Assembly (NCBI GenBank): GCA_963995505.1
Contig: OZ023193.1
Span: 6,532,521 to 6,596,520, forward strand
Reading direction: 5' to 3'
Source: Hypericum androsaemum
Lineage: Eukaryota > Streptophyta > Magnoliopsida > Malpighiales > Hypericaceae
DNA length: 64,000 bases
The position numbers and the translations under genes were made by a program. Position 1 is the stretch's first letter. The number at the start of each line of letters is the position of its first letter. Positions 46,020 to 60,344 of this stretch are shown here, in pieces. The notes beneath the pieces are model-generated. The model was given only the letters and a program-made list of their open reading frames with translations. It was not told where the DNA came from and searched no databases.

Positions 46020-46981
46020 TGTTGGAGAATTGATTTAATAACATAGGAAGAGATGGCCCAATACAATTGAGTGTATTAGATTTTGGGCCCAAATATTTAA
46101 TTAGAGAGAGAATTCTAATTAAATATAATTGGAGGTCACACCAATTGAATTTTGGTGTTTGTGAGATCAATACGAAGCTCATTGATAAAGCTTCGTAACG
46201 ATATATATAACACTTGCAAAAAATCTAATTCTCGGGGTGAATAGAAAATTGGCTTAAAGGTGGTCTGGCTGCGGGTTACAGGATTGTGGGTTCCAAGGCC
46301 TTATCTTTTTAGAGCTGGACCGGACTTGTTGAAACGATTCTCGGGCCAAAATTTGATTGGACTTCCTCTTGGACAAGCCCACGCTCTAGAACCTTCTTCT
46401 CCTTCTATGCCATTTGAATTTAAATTTAGATTTAAATTCATGAGTGTAACAACCCATTTAATTTGAAGTTTTATGGGTCTTGTAACATCTCATTCAATGG
46501 GTGGGTTAATGGCCCTAATAAATTTGGTTTTGAATGTTGGAGGTCCTAGGCCCCCTATAAAAAGAGGCCTCCTCCTTCATTCCAAATCACCCCTAGCTCA
46601 CACTCTTCCTTGAGTTTCATACTTCTCCCCCTCTAGTTCATAGTATTTCTCACTTGTATAGTGTCGGAGTTCTAAAGCTATGAAAGGTTTGAAAGGTGTA
46701 CGGAAGTGCTTCCTCTCGTACACATGATTAGGAATTGTATCTTGGGAACTCTCTTACCTACGGAGGCCTGAAGAATATAGGCGGGTAATAAGAGTTCAAG
46801 GGCATACGGTTAAACTGTGGCCTCGTCGAGGATTCAATCCGAAGGTTACTACCTTGAAGACGACGTATTACACACTTAGCCCAAAGTGTGATCGTGAGCA
46901 TACTCTCACCCTTCTCTTTTATATTGCTTATACTTTATATACTAGTGTTAAAACCATAGTTTATTAATATTTGTTCCAACA
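46020..46981 (+). repeat. copia-6 3' LTR
   Basis: 962 bp, direct repeat partner of 39589-40556, with the same termini. It lacks about 20 bases present in the 5' LTR (39860-39880 region). The following DNA is composite repeat copy B. Confidence 0.92.
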
Positions 46982-47829
46982 TGATGTTCACCTTTGAATA
47001 CGAAATTTAAAAAATATAATGACTTTTCATGCAAAATGGGACCACGACTCCATAAACAGTGCACGTTTTGCATGGTTTCATTTTGTTATTGTGATGGAGC
47101 ATTGACTAGTACAATTTTATTGCTGCATTTTGTTAAAGGTACCTTTGTAATATGTGGCCAGAAAAATTAGTTTATGTGGAGCGATGTATTTCATATCTTC
47201 AATTATTATTATATATATAAAAAACCAATTTTACGATAGAAACGTGACTCTTACGCATTCGATTTGAAGGTAGTTGCCTTACTACATTATTTTGCCACCG
47301 CAAAAAGTGGCAGTGGTATGAATTTAGCTTTAGACACACTTTTTTAAAAGTATATTATTATTTGTATATTTTTTAGTGTTTATTATTATTTGTATCTAGA
47401 TACACCGCCATTGATTTCAAGATCTAAATTCAGGTAGAAACTTGACAAAAATCGATTTAAATCCATTAATCCAACAATTTAAAAAAATAGCACTAATTAA
47501 TTAATAAAAAGTGAAATATTCAAAACATATTATAAAAAACGTGTTTTAAAAGTAATGTTGAGCTTATATTTTCATTATTCATCTTAATGAATGGAAATTA
47601 ATTTTGTAGTATTACATCCAAAAGAACTAAATGCATATATCTATATCCACCAAAGATCATTTGGTCTAATGTCACAAGTCGTATGTCGAATCAAATAGTT
47701 TTTGTTCTAATGGTATAAGGAAAGAGTGAAGTGGGGAAGTAACGAGAGATCAAATTCTGGTCACGGGGATTTAATGGAAGTCTAAGATTCAAACATGACA
47801 TATGTAACTGCAGATAAGTCTTCCAGAGG

Positions 47830-48480
47830 CGGTACCTCCAGGGTGACCACCTTCGCGACGACACACTGGTAGCTTTGGCAATGGAACAATGATGCCGTTT
47901 TTAGGAGAGACACCACCGTGTGGTAGACCCCCTCCATCATCACTAAAAAAGCATAAGATTTTGCTCGAGTCTTGACAAATTGGATTACTCCACTACTACT
48001 TTAACACAAGATTTTAGTTCAAGGGGCACGATTGCTGGAGGACTTTGTCAAGCTCAACACTGATAGCACCTCCATGGGCAACCCCGGCCCCGCAGGTGTA
48101 GGTAGTGTCATCCAATTTTGGTGGGAGCTAGCTCTGTGGCTTCGCCAATGGCATCAAACATTGCACGTCCCTAGCTGCCGAGCTTGCCTGAGATATGGCA
48201 TTTTATAATGTGAAGGTGGAGATCGACTCAAGGCTCTCTATACAATGTATCACGCATGACGTAGGAGGGGACCACCCACTGGCGATCCTCATTCATCGAC
48301 CTACAGAGCTGCTCACTAGTGAGTAGGAAATCCATATTCAGCACATAGGGAGGGAGGTCAGCCGTGTGGCTGATGTTCTGTCCAAGAATATCCTGACGGT
48401 CGCTTTTGGCTATCTCGTGTTTGAGAGTCCATTATTGATCTATTTAGATATATACTCGAAAGTTAATTTACTCCGGTATA
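47830..48480 (+). pseudogene. RNase H-like fragment, copy B plus strand
   Basis: Counterpart of 4200-4860. Readable pieces include FVKLNTDSTSMGNPGPAGVG near 48050-48110, VKVEIDSRLSIQC near 48210-48250 (the Asp of the EIDS motif is kept here, unlike in copy A) and REVSRVADVLSKNI near 48350-48390. About 30 bases around the AELxAL helix are deleted compared with copy A, and stops and shifts break it elsewhere. Derived from an LINE-type RNase H. Confidence 0.6.
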
Positions 48481-49377
48481 TTCGCAGAAATTTATAAAAT
48501 TTGATGATTAATAAAAATTAACGGATCTCCTCGTTTATAAAAATTGAGTTATGACTTCTAGAAGGATGTGAAGCTAATACATAAGAAGGTAGGTGTGAGT
48601 TATTTCTGTTGATATTTGAATTGAACAAGTAGGCGTCCATTTTTCGCTCCATTATCCGAGTAAGAGTGAGAAAAATTAATTTATAATAGAATAAAGAGGG
48701 TGCATCAAGAATTATTTGGGTCAGTGTTTAACTGAGTGATTTTGTAGACAACATACTCCACTCCTATAGCTATATATTTGTTTTAATATGATAGTCTTTC
48801 CGTGTCTTAGATTTTTCAAATAGTTATAATATGATACTCTTTTTTATAGGAAATATGATACTAATTTCATGTGTTAGATTTTTTCACGGCAGAGTCAGCG
48901 GCTCCAACTATTTGAGTTTACTTTTTTTTTAGAAATGGAGGGGCAAGCCTTATGTATAAATATGAAAAATAATTACATCCTAAATAGCCCCCTACTTTCT
49001 ACCAAACATCCTAAATAGAGGTCCTTCTAGATCATCATTGTGATGGCTACTACTCAGTGTGAATTTCTTTCTTTCGAGGTTGCACCCGCTGATCTCAGTA
49101 AAAATATTACGTGTTAAAACTTAGTAGAAAAAATCTGCGGGAAAGAAATAGCACATTGGCAAGGTAGAAATCCGCATTGAAATTGCTAAACGTGATTCCA
49201 CGCCGTCCCTATCACAAAATCTACGAGTACATCAAGGGAGACTAACTCTCTGTTGTCATTAACACACACATCAATACAAGAAGCTAAAGATGCATCGAAT
49301 ACAATATAGTCATATGAAATCTCTAGGGCATGCTTTCAGAGTGCATGTGCCATTCGGTTTCCCTAATGCCAGGTATG

Positions 49378-49632
49378 CTAGATGTCAATCTCCCAATCCC
49401 TCGTGAGTATCTCTCGAGCCCTAAAGGCTAGTGCCACCAATAGATGATCTCGATCAACATCACGTCCCTCACAGAGGATGGCCAGTGACGAGTTCACCTC
49501 CACTTGGACTCTCCGGAGGTACAGCTTCCAACGCCCTTGGCGAAGCAAAAGATCCCTGTCGGACCGAAAGACGACATTGCTCCACCAATACCACAGCCAC
49601 AAATATGTTGTAACTTTTGATTTTGCAATCAT
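49378..49632 (-). pseudogene. RNase H-like fragment, copy B minus strand
   Basis: An 84-codon frame: tryptophan-rich start LWLWYWWSNVVFRSD, then RRVQVEVNSSLAILCEGRDV and DHLLVALAFRARE. The part with TDGS and AELWAL is deleted between residues about 30 and 40, which joins the two ends in frame. It is the partner of the copy A and copy C minus-strand fragments and has Asn in the EVNSS motif. Confidence 0.65.
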
Positions 49633-51085
49633 ATCTACCGATCCTCTGACCTTTTCTTTATATGTGTATTTGTATTATTTAAGGAATGTTAGTCTATTCT
49701 GATGTATTTTTGTTGGTTCGTTGATGAATAAATATAAGGGTCCCCTCGTTTATACTAAAACAATTTGTGTTTATATGTAGATTTGTATATGAAAAACTTC
49801 AAGTATAACTAGATTCTAGATATAAAAAATGTAAAAGAAAGAACAAAATACTTCTTAATTGATAAAAATCTATGTACAAAATGATATTTTGATAGTCTAT
49901 TTTCGTTAAAGTTGGACCACCTCAATTATTTTTGCACTCACCCTCAAAAAAATTTTTTTTGCACTCAGTATAATATAGCATGGATGAAAAATTCGGGTAA
50001 AATAGAGGTTTGTTACTTTGTAATTTTATTGAAAATTAAAGTATTGGTCTCGTTATAATATGATTCGCGGATGCAAATGGTATATTCTACCCACCCCTCT
50101 CAAAGAGAAAAGCAGCATAATTTAAGACGTAAAAGGGTTGAATTCTTAAGAATATTTTGTGTTAAAACTATTATTAAAAAAATCATTCTAAATAAGTCGT
50201 GATCCGGATATCATAAATCAAAAAAATTGTGAAATAGTTCAAACGCGTAGAAGATTCCAAAACGATAATTAATGGTGTGGACGTTAGGTGTTCAGGAAAC
50301 GTAGATGGCGACCTGTTGCCAGGTCAACAGTCAGGTCGCCATCTCCTTAATTTTCTATGTTTCACTCATATCACACAACTCCTATCCCCTATCTATTTTT
50401 CTGATCGTCATTTTTCATTATGCATTTGCCAAAATATTACTTGGACACTTGACGTCCCACGTCATTTGATACTTGACGTGGCTTGTGGAGGAGACAATAG
50501 AATGTGCAGGACACGTAGATGGACTCGTGGCCAGGTGATCTTTAGCATGGAAACGACAATATAGCCAAAAAACCTATCACTAAAATGAAAGTTTCTCTCA
50601 GTTTTTCTTCAACATGAAAACGACAATAGTTTTTTTCTTAAGATTAGTTTTTTTTAAGGAATATGGCCTAAAGACCTTTCAATTTTAGAAAGCTTCTCTC
50701 AGTTTTTCTTTAGCATGGAAACGACAATCGTATGATTACCAATGCTTTTAAAAACGGACATGAGATTGAACACATTTGTCTCAGTTTTCGTATGTTTGGT
50801 TCGACTAATTAGATTGTAGTTGGACTTGATAATTTTTAAAATAATTAATTATATTTAGCATTAAAATGTCTAATAATTCTTAATAATTTTTTTCAAGTGC
50901 CAAAATCTTAGTTTAGTCAATTTAATTTGGATTGTCTATCCAACCTTCTAGATTTTGGTAGAGATGAAAGGAACACCTATACTACTTTATGGGTCGGAAC
51001 CTACTCCTATCTGTATTCTTCGGGTCTAGAGTATTTGACTTTGACAAAGTTGTGGTGGGATATGAGGATACATTTATCTTTATAC

Positions 51086-51640
51086 CCTACTTTGGGTTCT
51101 AATTAATTAAAAATTAGATCCCTCGGTACAACATATTTAACCTTGGGACCTTCTAATTTTTTTCCCGTTTAGGTTACGGATAAATTGGACTAACGCGTAG
51201 AAACAGTAACACGGTTGAACTTTACTAGTTTCGGCATTCCATTTACCAGTTAACTCCGCATTTATCAATTTTATCATAAGTCTTGGTCTCACCATTCTTG
51301 AGCCAATTATAATGGCCATTCACCTATAATTTGTTTTGTAACAACTTTATTGCTGCATCCTCTAATCGTATTGATAAATCTACTCAACTTGAAAGTATCT
51401 AGTCTAACAATATAAGGCGTGTTCAATTTTAAAGAGTCATGGGTTCAAACCTTGGGAAATATAATCATGATGTAATTACATAAAAATAAACTTGCAGATA
51501 TCTTTGCACTGTGCGGAAGACCGAGCAATTTATGGGGACCATATATTTAACATCTTCAATTATTATTTGGAGTCAAATTGAACATAGTATGATAATTAGT
51601 TGGTATTTTTTTTGAAGATCAAAGATAGTAACTTTATTTA
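51086..51640. other. Interval right of copy B
   Basis: AT-rich DNA with no gene seen. A 60-codon minus-strand frame (51319-51137) has no recognised motif. Confidence 0.45.
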
Positions 51641-52400
51641 TATATGTAATTTATAGAAGATAAATTCTTTAAGCTCATTTGAAGGCTTGCTTAGTAGCTC
51701 CTCCTCCATAACACTTCCTAGTCTTGCTATCCTAGAGAGCCAATCCGTGACTCGGTTGATTCTTCTAAACGTGTATATACAAGTTTACACAATAATAAAC
51801 TGAAAAAGATAACTTGCGTCTCCATAGCAGTGAGCTCGATCATCCAATCAATTTCCGTAGAGGATGAGTTAATGTAAGACACCAAAACTTGACAATCTGT
51901 TTAATATTCATATCAGGCATATAGCCTATTGTTGAGAGGAACCACCAATCTTGAGGGCATATTAAAAGAGCATCCATAATATCCTCATTCTCAATATGGC
52001 TGCTTATACATCTTCTAACTAAATTTGCAGTTGGGAGAGAATTATGGCCTGCCTTAGAAATAAACAGTTTGATCTTAGGAAAGATCTTCGATTTCCACAG
52101 TTTGGATCAAAATGGGTTTAGATTGATACGAGAGGTCATGTTCAAGGAATGGTGACCAAACTTAACAGTGTACTGCCTTGTTTCTCAGGGTCCAAAGGAG
52201 TTTGCCAGCTGCAGCAACATTCCTCCTTGGTCTTTTTCTTTTGATGGCACTGATCTAAGTGAGGTTTGGGAGATTGGATTTTATGATTTGGCAATTCCAT
52301 AATCCATGAGTCATTCCAAATGCCAATTGAGCTACCATCAGCTACTCTCAAAAGTAAATTTGGTTTATTCTAAAAAAAGTAAATTTGGTTTGAGCATATC
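51640..52400 (-). pseudogene. Decayed LINE/RNase H-like remnant
   Basis: Minus strand, right to left: RVADGSSIGIWNDSWIMELP near 52350-52290, matching the GDGSSIxxWxDxW motif that follows RT in plant L1 elements; a decayed middle; then RNase H-tail-like pieces near 51870-51690 (STEIDWMIELTAMETQ, INRVTDWLSRIARLGSV). Frame is lost repeatedly. It is separate from the LINE at 24376-26470 and from the composite repeat. Confidence 0.55.
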
Positions 52401-53527
52401 TAGACCACTAAAAATATTTGTCTAGGTCAAGATGGCCGTGTTCCTCTTGTTGCCTGCAAAATGGATGTGTTAGGGAAAGTAAATGTTTTTGATCAATTAA
52501 AAGAAAATGTAGTCCTGGTTGTTGAGTAATCTCCAAGTCTGTTTAACAAGAAGAGATAGGTTGAACTTCTCCATTTTTCTGAATCCTAGCCCTCCACTTT
52601 TCTTTTGCTCAGTTAGTTAGTTGGTTATTATGCATTTGATCGGAGGGAAATTGTCCCACTATCCTAAATTTTCAATGGGATAGGGTTTATTTGTAGGATG
52701 GTCGAGAGAGACATGACTCATTCAATGGATAGGGTTTTGATGATATGATGTTATGATAGAAAACGATCGGAACGTGCATTTTGTTAATCTAAGGGTCCGT
52801 ATATCAACTTCCTTGGTAAGATAGGGGCAGGGCGATTATTATGGGGAACATGCTGGTTTAAACTTACAAGACACAAGAAAGAATCTCCTCTCTTAGCCAT
52901 CTGCAAAATTTTATTATTAATAATAATATTTACATATTACATGTGAACTAGTGTAGAATTTCTTCAATATGAGATTCCAGTCATATGTCCTTTTCTATAA
53001 CGATAAAATATAATGTGAAAAAATTGCCGCAGAGAAATAAAGTGCACAAATGTTAGCGATGCGAGAACGCAATTATATAGATCTATATATAAATACGAAA
53101 CATGCTCTCTTGAGGCAAAAAGTATATAGCTATCCGATGTCACAAGATTATGCAGCGTAATCAAGGTGTTTGCCTGCAGAAAACAGAACTCATATCGACC
53201 AATGTAACCGTTCTGGTGCGCTTCGGAAGATTTAAATTAGCAAGCGATTGAACTTGTTCCTTTTTTTAGCAAAGTTTGGAACTACGTACTCCTACTCCAG
53301 CTCGCGGGCATCTAATGGGAAAATATAGGAGAAACATGCAGAATTCCAAATGTCTTACTGAGAACAGGTTATAAAATTCTACGTAATATTTTATTTTGCT
53401 AAAATTATATCATATTGTTCAATATAAAAAATAGTACAGACACAACGCATAGTACGATAGGTACTAATCTTCTTAGAATGAACCAAAAGCATGCAAGAAT
53501 AGAACTAGTTCCACACTATTTGGCTCA
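52400..53527. other. 3' flank of the HCT-like gene, no other gene seen
   Basis: AT-rich. The last 110 bases (53420-53527) are also found downstream of HCT pseudogene 1 (27440-27547), so the duplication that produced that copy included the gene's 3' flank. Nothing else is recognised. Confidence 0.5.
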
Positions 53528-54996
<1,469 letters not shown>

Positions 54997-55065
54997 TTAG
55001 ACCAAACACATGAACAAAGGTAGAAGAAGCACAGGCTTAAACAAATAAATTAACAACCTCTGACA

Positions 55066-55077
55066 CTCATAAATAGG
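55066..55077 (-). promoter_or_regulatory. Possible TATA box of the HCT-like gene
   Basis: On the minus strand CCTATTTATGAG lies about 165 bases upstream of the ATG at 54903. Spacing suits a plant promoter with a medium leader. No lignin-type AC element was noticed nearby. Weak evidence. Confidence 0.3.
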
Positions 55078-55448
55078 TAATTCCAATGGCGAACAGATTC
55101 CATCATGGACGTTTATTTTCCGCCAGGACGGGCATGGACCATTTGGGCCCCGGGATGAGCTTAAAAAAAAAGGAGCTGATGACACTGACAATTACAAGGC
55201 GTGGTAGTTTGGTCTTTCACCCCATCTCGAATCCTATTGCGTCCTGCATTGTGGAGAGAGAAAAGCAAAAAAATTTCAAAATCGATTTCGCCCGACATTA
55301 ACTCTAATTGATTTCGCCCTCAGAATTGTGAATTGATTTGATTTTCAAAATCAATCCCCAAAATTTTCTCTCGGTCTTCATCCTCTTTTCACATTCTTCA
55401 TGGTTTAGTCCTCATCGCCCTCATCATCCCGCAGCGACTCCTTCAACC

Positions 55449-55800
55449 ATGCCGGTGACTCAACCACTCTTCACCGATCCCGACCCCACCGACAACTCCA
55501 TCAACCTCCTCTACTCCATCTACACCTGCTGGTCCTACTTCAGGTAGTTCCTAATGGCTCGGATCTATTTCAACGTCGTTCGGTCGCTTCTCCGCTCTCC
55601 CTAACTCATTCGTTTCTTGTTGTTGTTGCTAAGTCAAACTTGAGGAGCGGGAGCCGAGTATCCAATTTTGAGTTGTGTTCTCTTTAGCAGGGGTTGAGAT
55701 TTGAAATGGAAGAGGAGCTAAAACAAGCCAGGAAGACTTTTCAGGTCAATCAAGAGAAGCTGACAACGTTGGACTAACATGGAGGTTGTTTCGCTTATCG
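55449..55800 (+). other. Exon-like gene fragment
   Basis: An ATG at 55449 opens MPVTQPLFTDPDPTDNSINL, then LYSIYTCWSYFR, ending at a CAG|GTAG donor-like site (55541-55548). After an interval, a TTTAGCAG acceptor-like site at about 55690 precedes a second frame with GLRFEMEEELKQARKTFQVN, a coil-like segment, ending at a stop near 55778. The two do not join in frame by the visible sites. The compact, GC-richer coding look suggests a captured or decayed host gene of unknown identity, next to minisatellite 2. Confidence 0.35.
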
Positions 55801-56063
55801 ACCTTTTAGCAGGCGGCTATGCAAAAAGGGTCAAATTAACAGAGACTGGACTAGTCTTGATCTCCAGTAGTTAATCAATATTAGAGTAAGTGGATTCAAT
55901 TGTCCAATTGTTTGATGCAGGATTGTGGCACAAACATGAAATTAGGATCTGAACATCGATTGTTCAGATTATTAGAATCTAAAATTGTGTTTGTATATGT
56001 TGATATACTGGTATGGTAAATGATTTTTTCTGTTATATTCGAATAGTTTACACTCTTACTTTA

Positions 56064-56810
56064 AAATGGTTTGTCATGTGATGATAAAAAGGTATGCCTG
56101 GTTATATCAAATGGTATGCCTAATTATATCAAATGATTTACACTGTTACGATAAAATAGTTTACACTGTTACGATAAAATGGTTTGTTATGTCATGATAA
56201 AAAGATTTGTTCAATTAGGATCAAATAGATTGTCCAGTTATGTTCGAATGGTTTACACTGTTACGATAAAATAGTTTGTAATGTCATGATAAAAAGATTT
56301 CTTCAATTAGGATCAAATAGATTATTCTATTATGTTCGGATGGTTTATACTATTACGATAAAATGGTTTGTTATGTCATGATAAAAATATTTGTACAATT
56401 AGGATTAAATAGTTTATTCAATTATCATAGTTTGCCCGATTATATTAAATGGTATGCCGGTTATATCAAATGGTATGTTCAATTATATTGAATGGTATAT
56501 CTGGTTATTAAATAATTAATTAAATATATATCGACTGGTATGTCCAATTATCTTAAATGGTATGCCCAGTTATATCAAATGGTATGCTGAGTTATAACAA
56601 ATTGTATGTCCAGTTAGTTAAAATACTTATAATAAGTTAAATAATTAATTAAATTATATATCGAATGGTATGCCTAGTTATATTAATTATCATATTAGTT
56701 AATTAAATAATTAATTATATCGAATGAAATTTCTGATTATGTCAAATGGTATACCAAATTATATCAAATTATTTGTCCGGTTATATTAAATGGTATGCTC
56801 ATAAATATAA
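56064..56810. repeat. 22-bp minisatellite array 2
   Basis: More than 25 imperfect 22-base units of two main kinds: AAATGGTATGCCYGGTTATATC and AAATGGTTTACACTGTTACGAT or similar. AT-rich linkers with AATTAATTAAAT interrupt it, as in array 1. The shared unit length and core (ATGGYATGCC) tie it to 23330-23840. Confidence 0.85.
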
Positions 56811-58934
56811 TATTTAATAATGATTACAATAAAAACAAAAAAAATTGCAAAAACCCTTCCCCCACGATCGTCACCGGGACCCTCTTTGTAGGGGGACCAG
56901 ATTTTGGTGGGCCCAAGCACACGTCAGATTGAAAAAATTCTCCTCTCTATTATAGGACAATATGACAATATTGCCCCCGTCTATTATTATTTAAGCCCGT
57001 CCTGGATACTATGGACCAAATGTGGTCCAATTCCAATGACGGATATCGTAGTCAATTGTGAGCACATAATTTTGTTCTAGACATAGTAACAACTCAATTA
57101 ATCAATTTATTCTTTAATCGCGAAATATATCTAATTTTGCATTTATAGAATTTTCTAGGAATAAAAGTAGTTAAGGTAGCTAAATTGTCCACCTTTCAAT
57201 CTTCAGACTTGGAATCCCATTGATGAATCAATGACGATTTACAGACCCTCTTTCTTCTGATCTCTCTTTCCACACTCCTACCAGGAAAACCCTACAAACT
57301 GGGATCCCAGTCCCGTTGAGGGACCTTAACAATTTGGATACAGATGAAATCAGTATATGTAATCCAATTTTGAGAACAAACTGATAAGTGTACCCTCTTT
57401 ATTTTAGGTTATAAATTATAATTGTATTATGAACAAATTTAGCGACTTCAAGAAAATTTCAGTAATAGAAAATATTTAAAAAGATTGTCCCTACAAATTA
57501 ATTTTGCTGATCCGCCACACCGCACAGCAGTAAATTCGGTAGATTTATTATTAAGGTTGGAAATTGCAACAATATAATGTACACAACAAGTGTGAGTGAC
57601 AATTGTTAAAGTAGAGTACGGGTCAGTATGATCCAAACCCACACACTAGAATTTGAGGTAGAACCGAGATTGTACCTTAGTTCTTGCAGTAAGGATTCAA
57701 ATTTAGATATGCAAGGTTTTTAGTATCCAAATCAAGGTTCATATCCTACTCGCGGATTCATAATGTCAAAAAAGATTGTTGTGTCCATTACATTTTTTTC
57801 TTCAGGTCGAAATAGAAAGTTGTCCGTTGGTGCCTATTTTTAAAGATAAAATTTTTACACCATTATTATACTTGTCAATCATTAATTTGGATTTCACTGA
57901 ATTTGTCAACACCATGCAAAGAACGTTTTTAGGGGAGTGGATTTGATGCTCGCAATGTGGAAGGGACAACACCATCCTCTTGAAATCTGGATACGTGATT
58001 TTAAATCTGAATAGCTTAAATAGGAACGTACTAGGCAATTTAATTTTAAGACCATGTTTATCGGTGATCGCCTGTGAACGATCACCACTAGAAGACAACC
58101 AACAAATTAAAAAACAGAAATGGGGTATTTGGCCGAGCAGCTCGGCCACCCAATCTACCGATTGTCCTTTATTTATTTATTTTAATCCTAATCTAATCCT
58201 AATGATACATGGTACAATATTATTCATTAAACTAGATACTTGTAGATATTATTTGTGTAGTTATAAAAACTAAAATTATATTTTAATTAAAAAAATGAAA
58301 TTTTGTATTTTTCAGTTCTCTATAAATAGAGCCTAATATTGACATATTTTATAATTTTTCATTTCACGCATCTATTTGTAGCTCGATTTATTTTTTTCTA
58401 ATTTTGTATTCCAACTTTTGCAATCTTAATTTTGTTACTTCATTGTAAATTTTTTCCATGTTATAATTATGGTCGCTTAATTTTTATTTATTCATTACAA
58501 TTATATGTAAACATAAATTGATTATAGATAATATGTGGATGAGAGAGAAATTAATTATTTGTTTGGTGAACGAATTGGATGAAATCACCAATAAAGATGG
58601 TTAAAAGATTGGGTGGGATTGTGTTATATATTTATGAAAAAGAAATTAATTATTTATTTGGTGAATGATTGGTTAACATATTCTAAGTGCCACTCGGAAC
58701 CCCTCGAAAAATATTAAGTGCCCAGATGCTCACAATTTTTTTTTCTTCGAAGAGATCATGAACAATATAAAATATAGGATTTTAAATAACTTTTCCAATT
58801 TCATAAGGTATAAGAGCGCATCAAGAAACTGCGTAATCGAAGCTGATTTTTATTCTTGTGCCCTTTGGTGTTGTTGTAAGAGTGGGCCTTTAGTTTTGGA
58901 AGGCAAAATATATTAGTTGTCTGTTTGCTTTTGA
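56811..58934. other. AT-rich non-coding interval
   Basis: No gene is supported. Open frames at 57980-58273 and on the minus strand at 58149-57802 overlap and show no known motif. A CCCCCTACAAAGAGGG-type inverted stretch occurs near 56880-56905. The part 58260-58560 is very AT-rich. Confidence 0.45.
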
Positions 58935-59365
58935 AAACTTATGTATTTTTGTGTTTTTACTTTTAAAAAATGATGTGTCTTTGTATTTTTATCTTTGCAA
59001 ATTGATGTACCTTTTTATTTTTACCTTCGAAAATTGATTCTTTGAAAATTGATGTGCCCTTATATTTTTGCCTTTGAAAATTGATGTGTTGTTGTATTTT
59101 TGCCTTTGAAAACTGATGAATCGTTAATCTTACCGAATGTACTGCCAATCTTACCTCATGTGTAGTTGTCATTTGCCAGATATGCCTTTTAGATAAAAGC
59201 ATAAATGGCAAGATTAAGAACACATCAAATTTTTATCTTTGAAACTAATATATCGTTACATTTTTTGACTTAGGAAATGATGTGCTCTTGTGTTTGCCTT
59301 TGAATGTGATGTGTCCTTGTATTTTTTTCCTTCCAAACTCATGTGCCCTTATATTTGTTCCTTTA
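58935..59365. repeat. Minisatellite array 3, about 32-36-bp unit
   Basis: Imperfect tandem copies of a unit like TTGATGTGCCCTTATATTTTTGCCTTTGAAAA, at least eight recognisable copies, some shortened. A spacer at 59120-59225 interrupts the run. The 86-codon minus-strand frame across part of it is a by-product of the repeat. Confidence 0.8.
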
Positions 59366-59669
59366 AAATCATCGATCATTGCAGTAGAAGCCACTGAAAT
59401 GAGGTAGACTTGTGAAAATCTTTTGAGGGCAATATCTTAGTGCTCAAATGTCCAATAGAGTTTTTTTTTATTTAGCATAACTTTTTGTGCTCTATGCGGT
59501 GGCAAACGACTTAAAGCAATTTGTCAATTTTTTGACCCAAAGAGACTTTATTTAGAGAAAAAAATCTTATCTTTAGGATTGAATAAAATTTACAAGGAAT
59601 TTTGGTGTTCTGCTTTATGATCGAAAAGAAACCGCCCATCATTTGGAACAAGAAAGGGTGAATCAATGA

Positions 59670-60230
59670 TAATAGACTCAATGTTAGTGTGAAAATTTTA
59701 CACCTGCTAGTATCTTAACCCTGGACTTCCTGAACTTGTAAACGCGTTGTGCCGTTGGAATAAATTTTTTTTGGCAACAGCTACTATTTTTTGAACAAAT
59801 TTTTTAATAATTAAAATCATGACATCTACAATCATAGTCAGTAATTAGTAAAAAGTAAATTTAAAATGTAAAAAAAAATTATCCAAATAAAAATCAATCT
59901 AATTATCATATTTCCTAATAAAACAATCCACAGATTTTGACTAATTTATTTATCTTATTTTCATATTTGCCTACAAATTCTTAACTTTTTAATAAGTAGA
60001 GTTTACTTACCGAGAACTTCTTAATCTGAGCCCCTTAATCATTATCTGCCGACAACTCGTGACATGTTTTTGAGTGACTGACCAATGGGATAAATTGCAA
60101 ATGCAAATTTAAAGTGCTCGTGGGTAGCAGGAGCCAAACATATTGACTACTCGAAATTATTTCGCAGCCAAATTTATTGATTCAACATACAACCCTAATG
60201 AGAAATCCATCTGCCTAATTTTGCAATGTC
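59670..60230. repeat. Direct duplication, left copy (with tRNA-like motif)
   Basis: Matches 63445-64000 (window end) with scattered differences. On the minus strand 59765-59700 shows TRGTYCAACGGCACAAG-like and GGTTRAGATAC-like boxes that recall RNA polymerase III A and B boxes of tRNA-derived sequences; the right copy has them better preserved. Between the two copies lie the Cassandra-like LTRs and composite repeat copy C. Confidence 0.8.
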
Positions 60231-60344
60231 CTACCTTGTAGAAGAAGACCCAGTAAATTTAATTCATGGGGACATATATATTAAAGAGCGAAGAATAACT
60301 TGGATGATTCAATTCGAACCTACTCCTATTACTTTGGCTGAATA

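Larger units (their letters stand above)
39589..46981 (+). mobile_element. copia-6: full-length but decayed Ty1/copia element
   Basis: Two long LTRs (39589-40556, 968 bp; 46020-46981, 962 bp) both read TGTTGGAGAATTG...TTCCAACA. GTGGGAGAT, a copia polypurine tract, precedes the 3' LTR. The interior has degenerate Gag, a duplicated protease, a deleted integrase, RT and RNase H. Copy C has the empty site GTACGATGTTTACC; here the flanks are TATG and TGATG, so the 5-bp duplication was CGATG and has since decayed. About 18 differences were counted in the first 270 bases of the LTR pair, plus an indel of about 20 bases, so the insertion is old. Confidence 0.9.
46982..51085. repeat. Composite repeat copy B, main part
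   Basis: 46982-47280 matches copy C (61050-61300). 47380-50250 matches copy A (3728-10109, without copia-2) and copy C in parts. 50267-51085 matches copy A (16200-17470). It is uninterrupted by copia-2 or copia-3 and so serves as the empty-site reference for both. Confidence 0.88.

Noticed and set aside
58963..59223. 86-codon minus-strand frame as a coiled repeat protein
   Set aside because: It is made by the T-rich minisatellite and has no start or promoter support.
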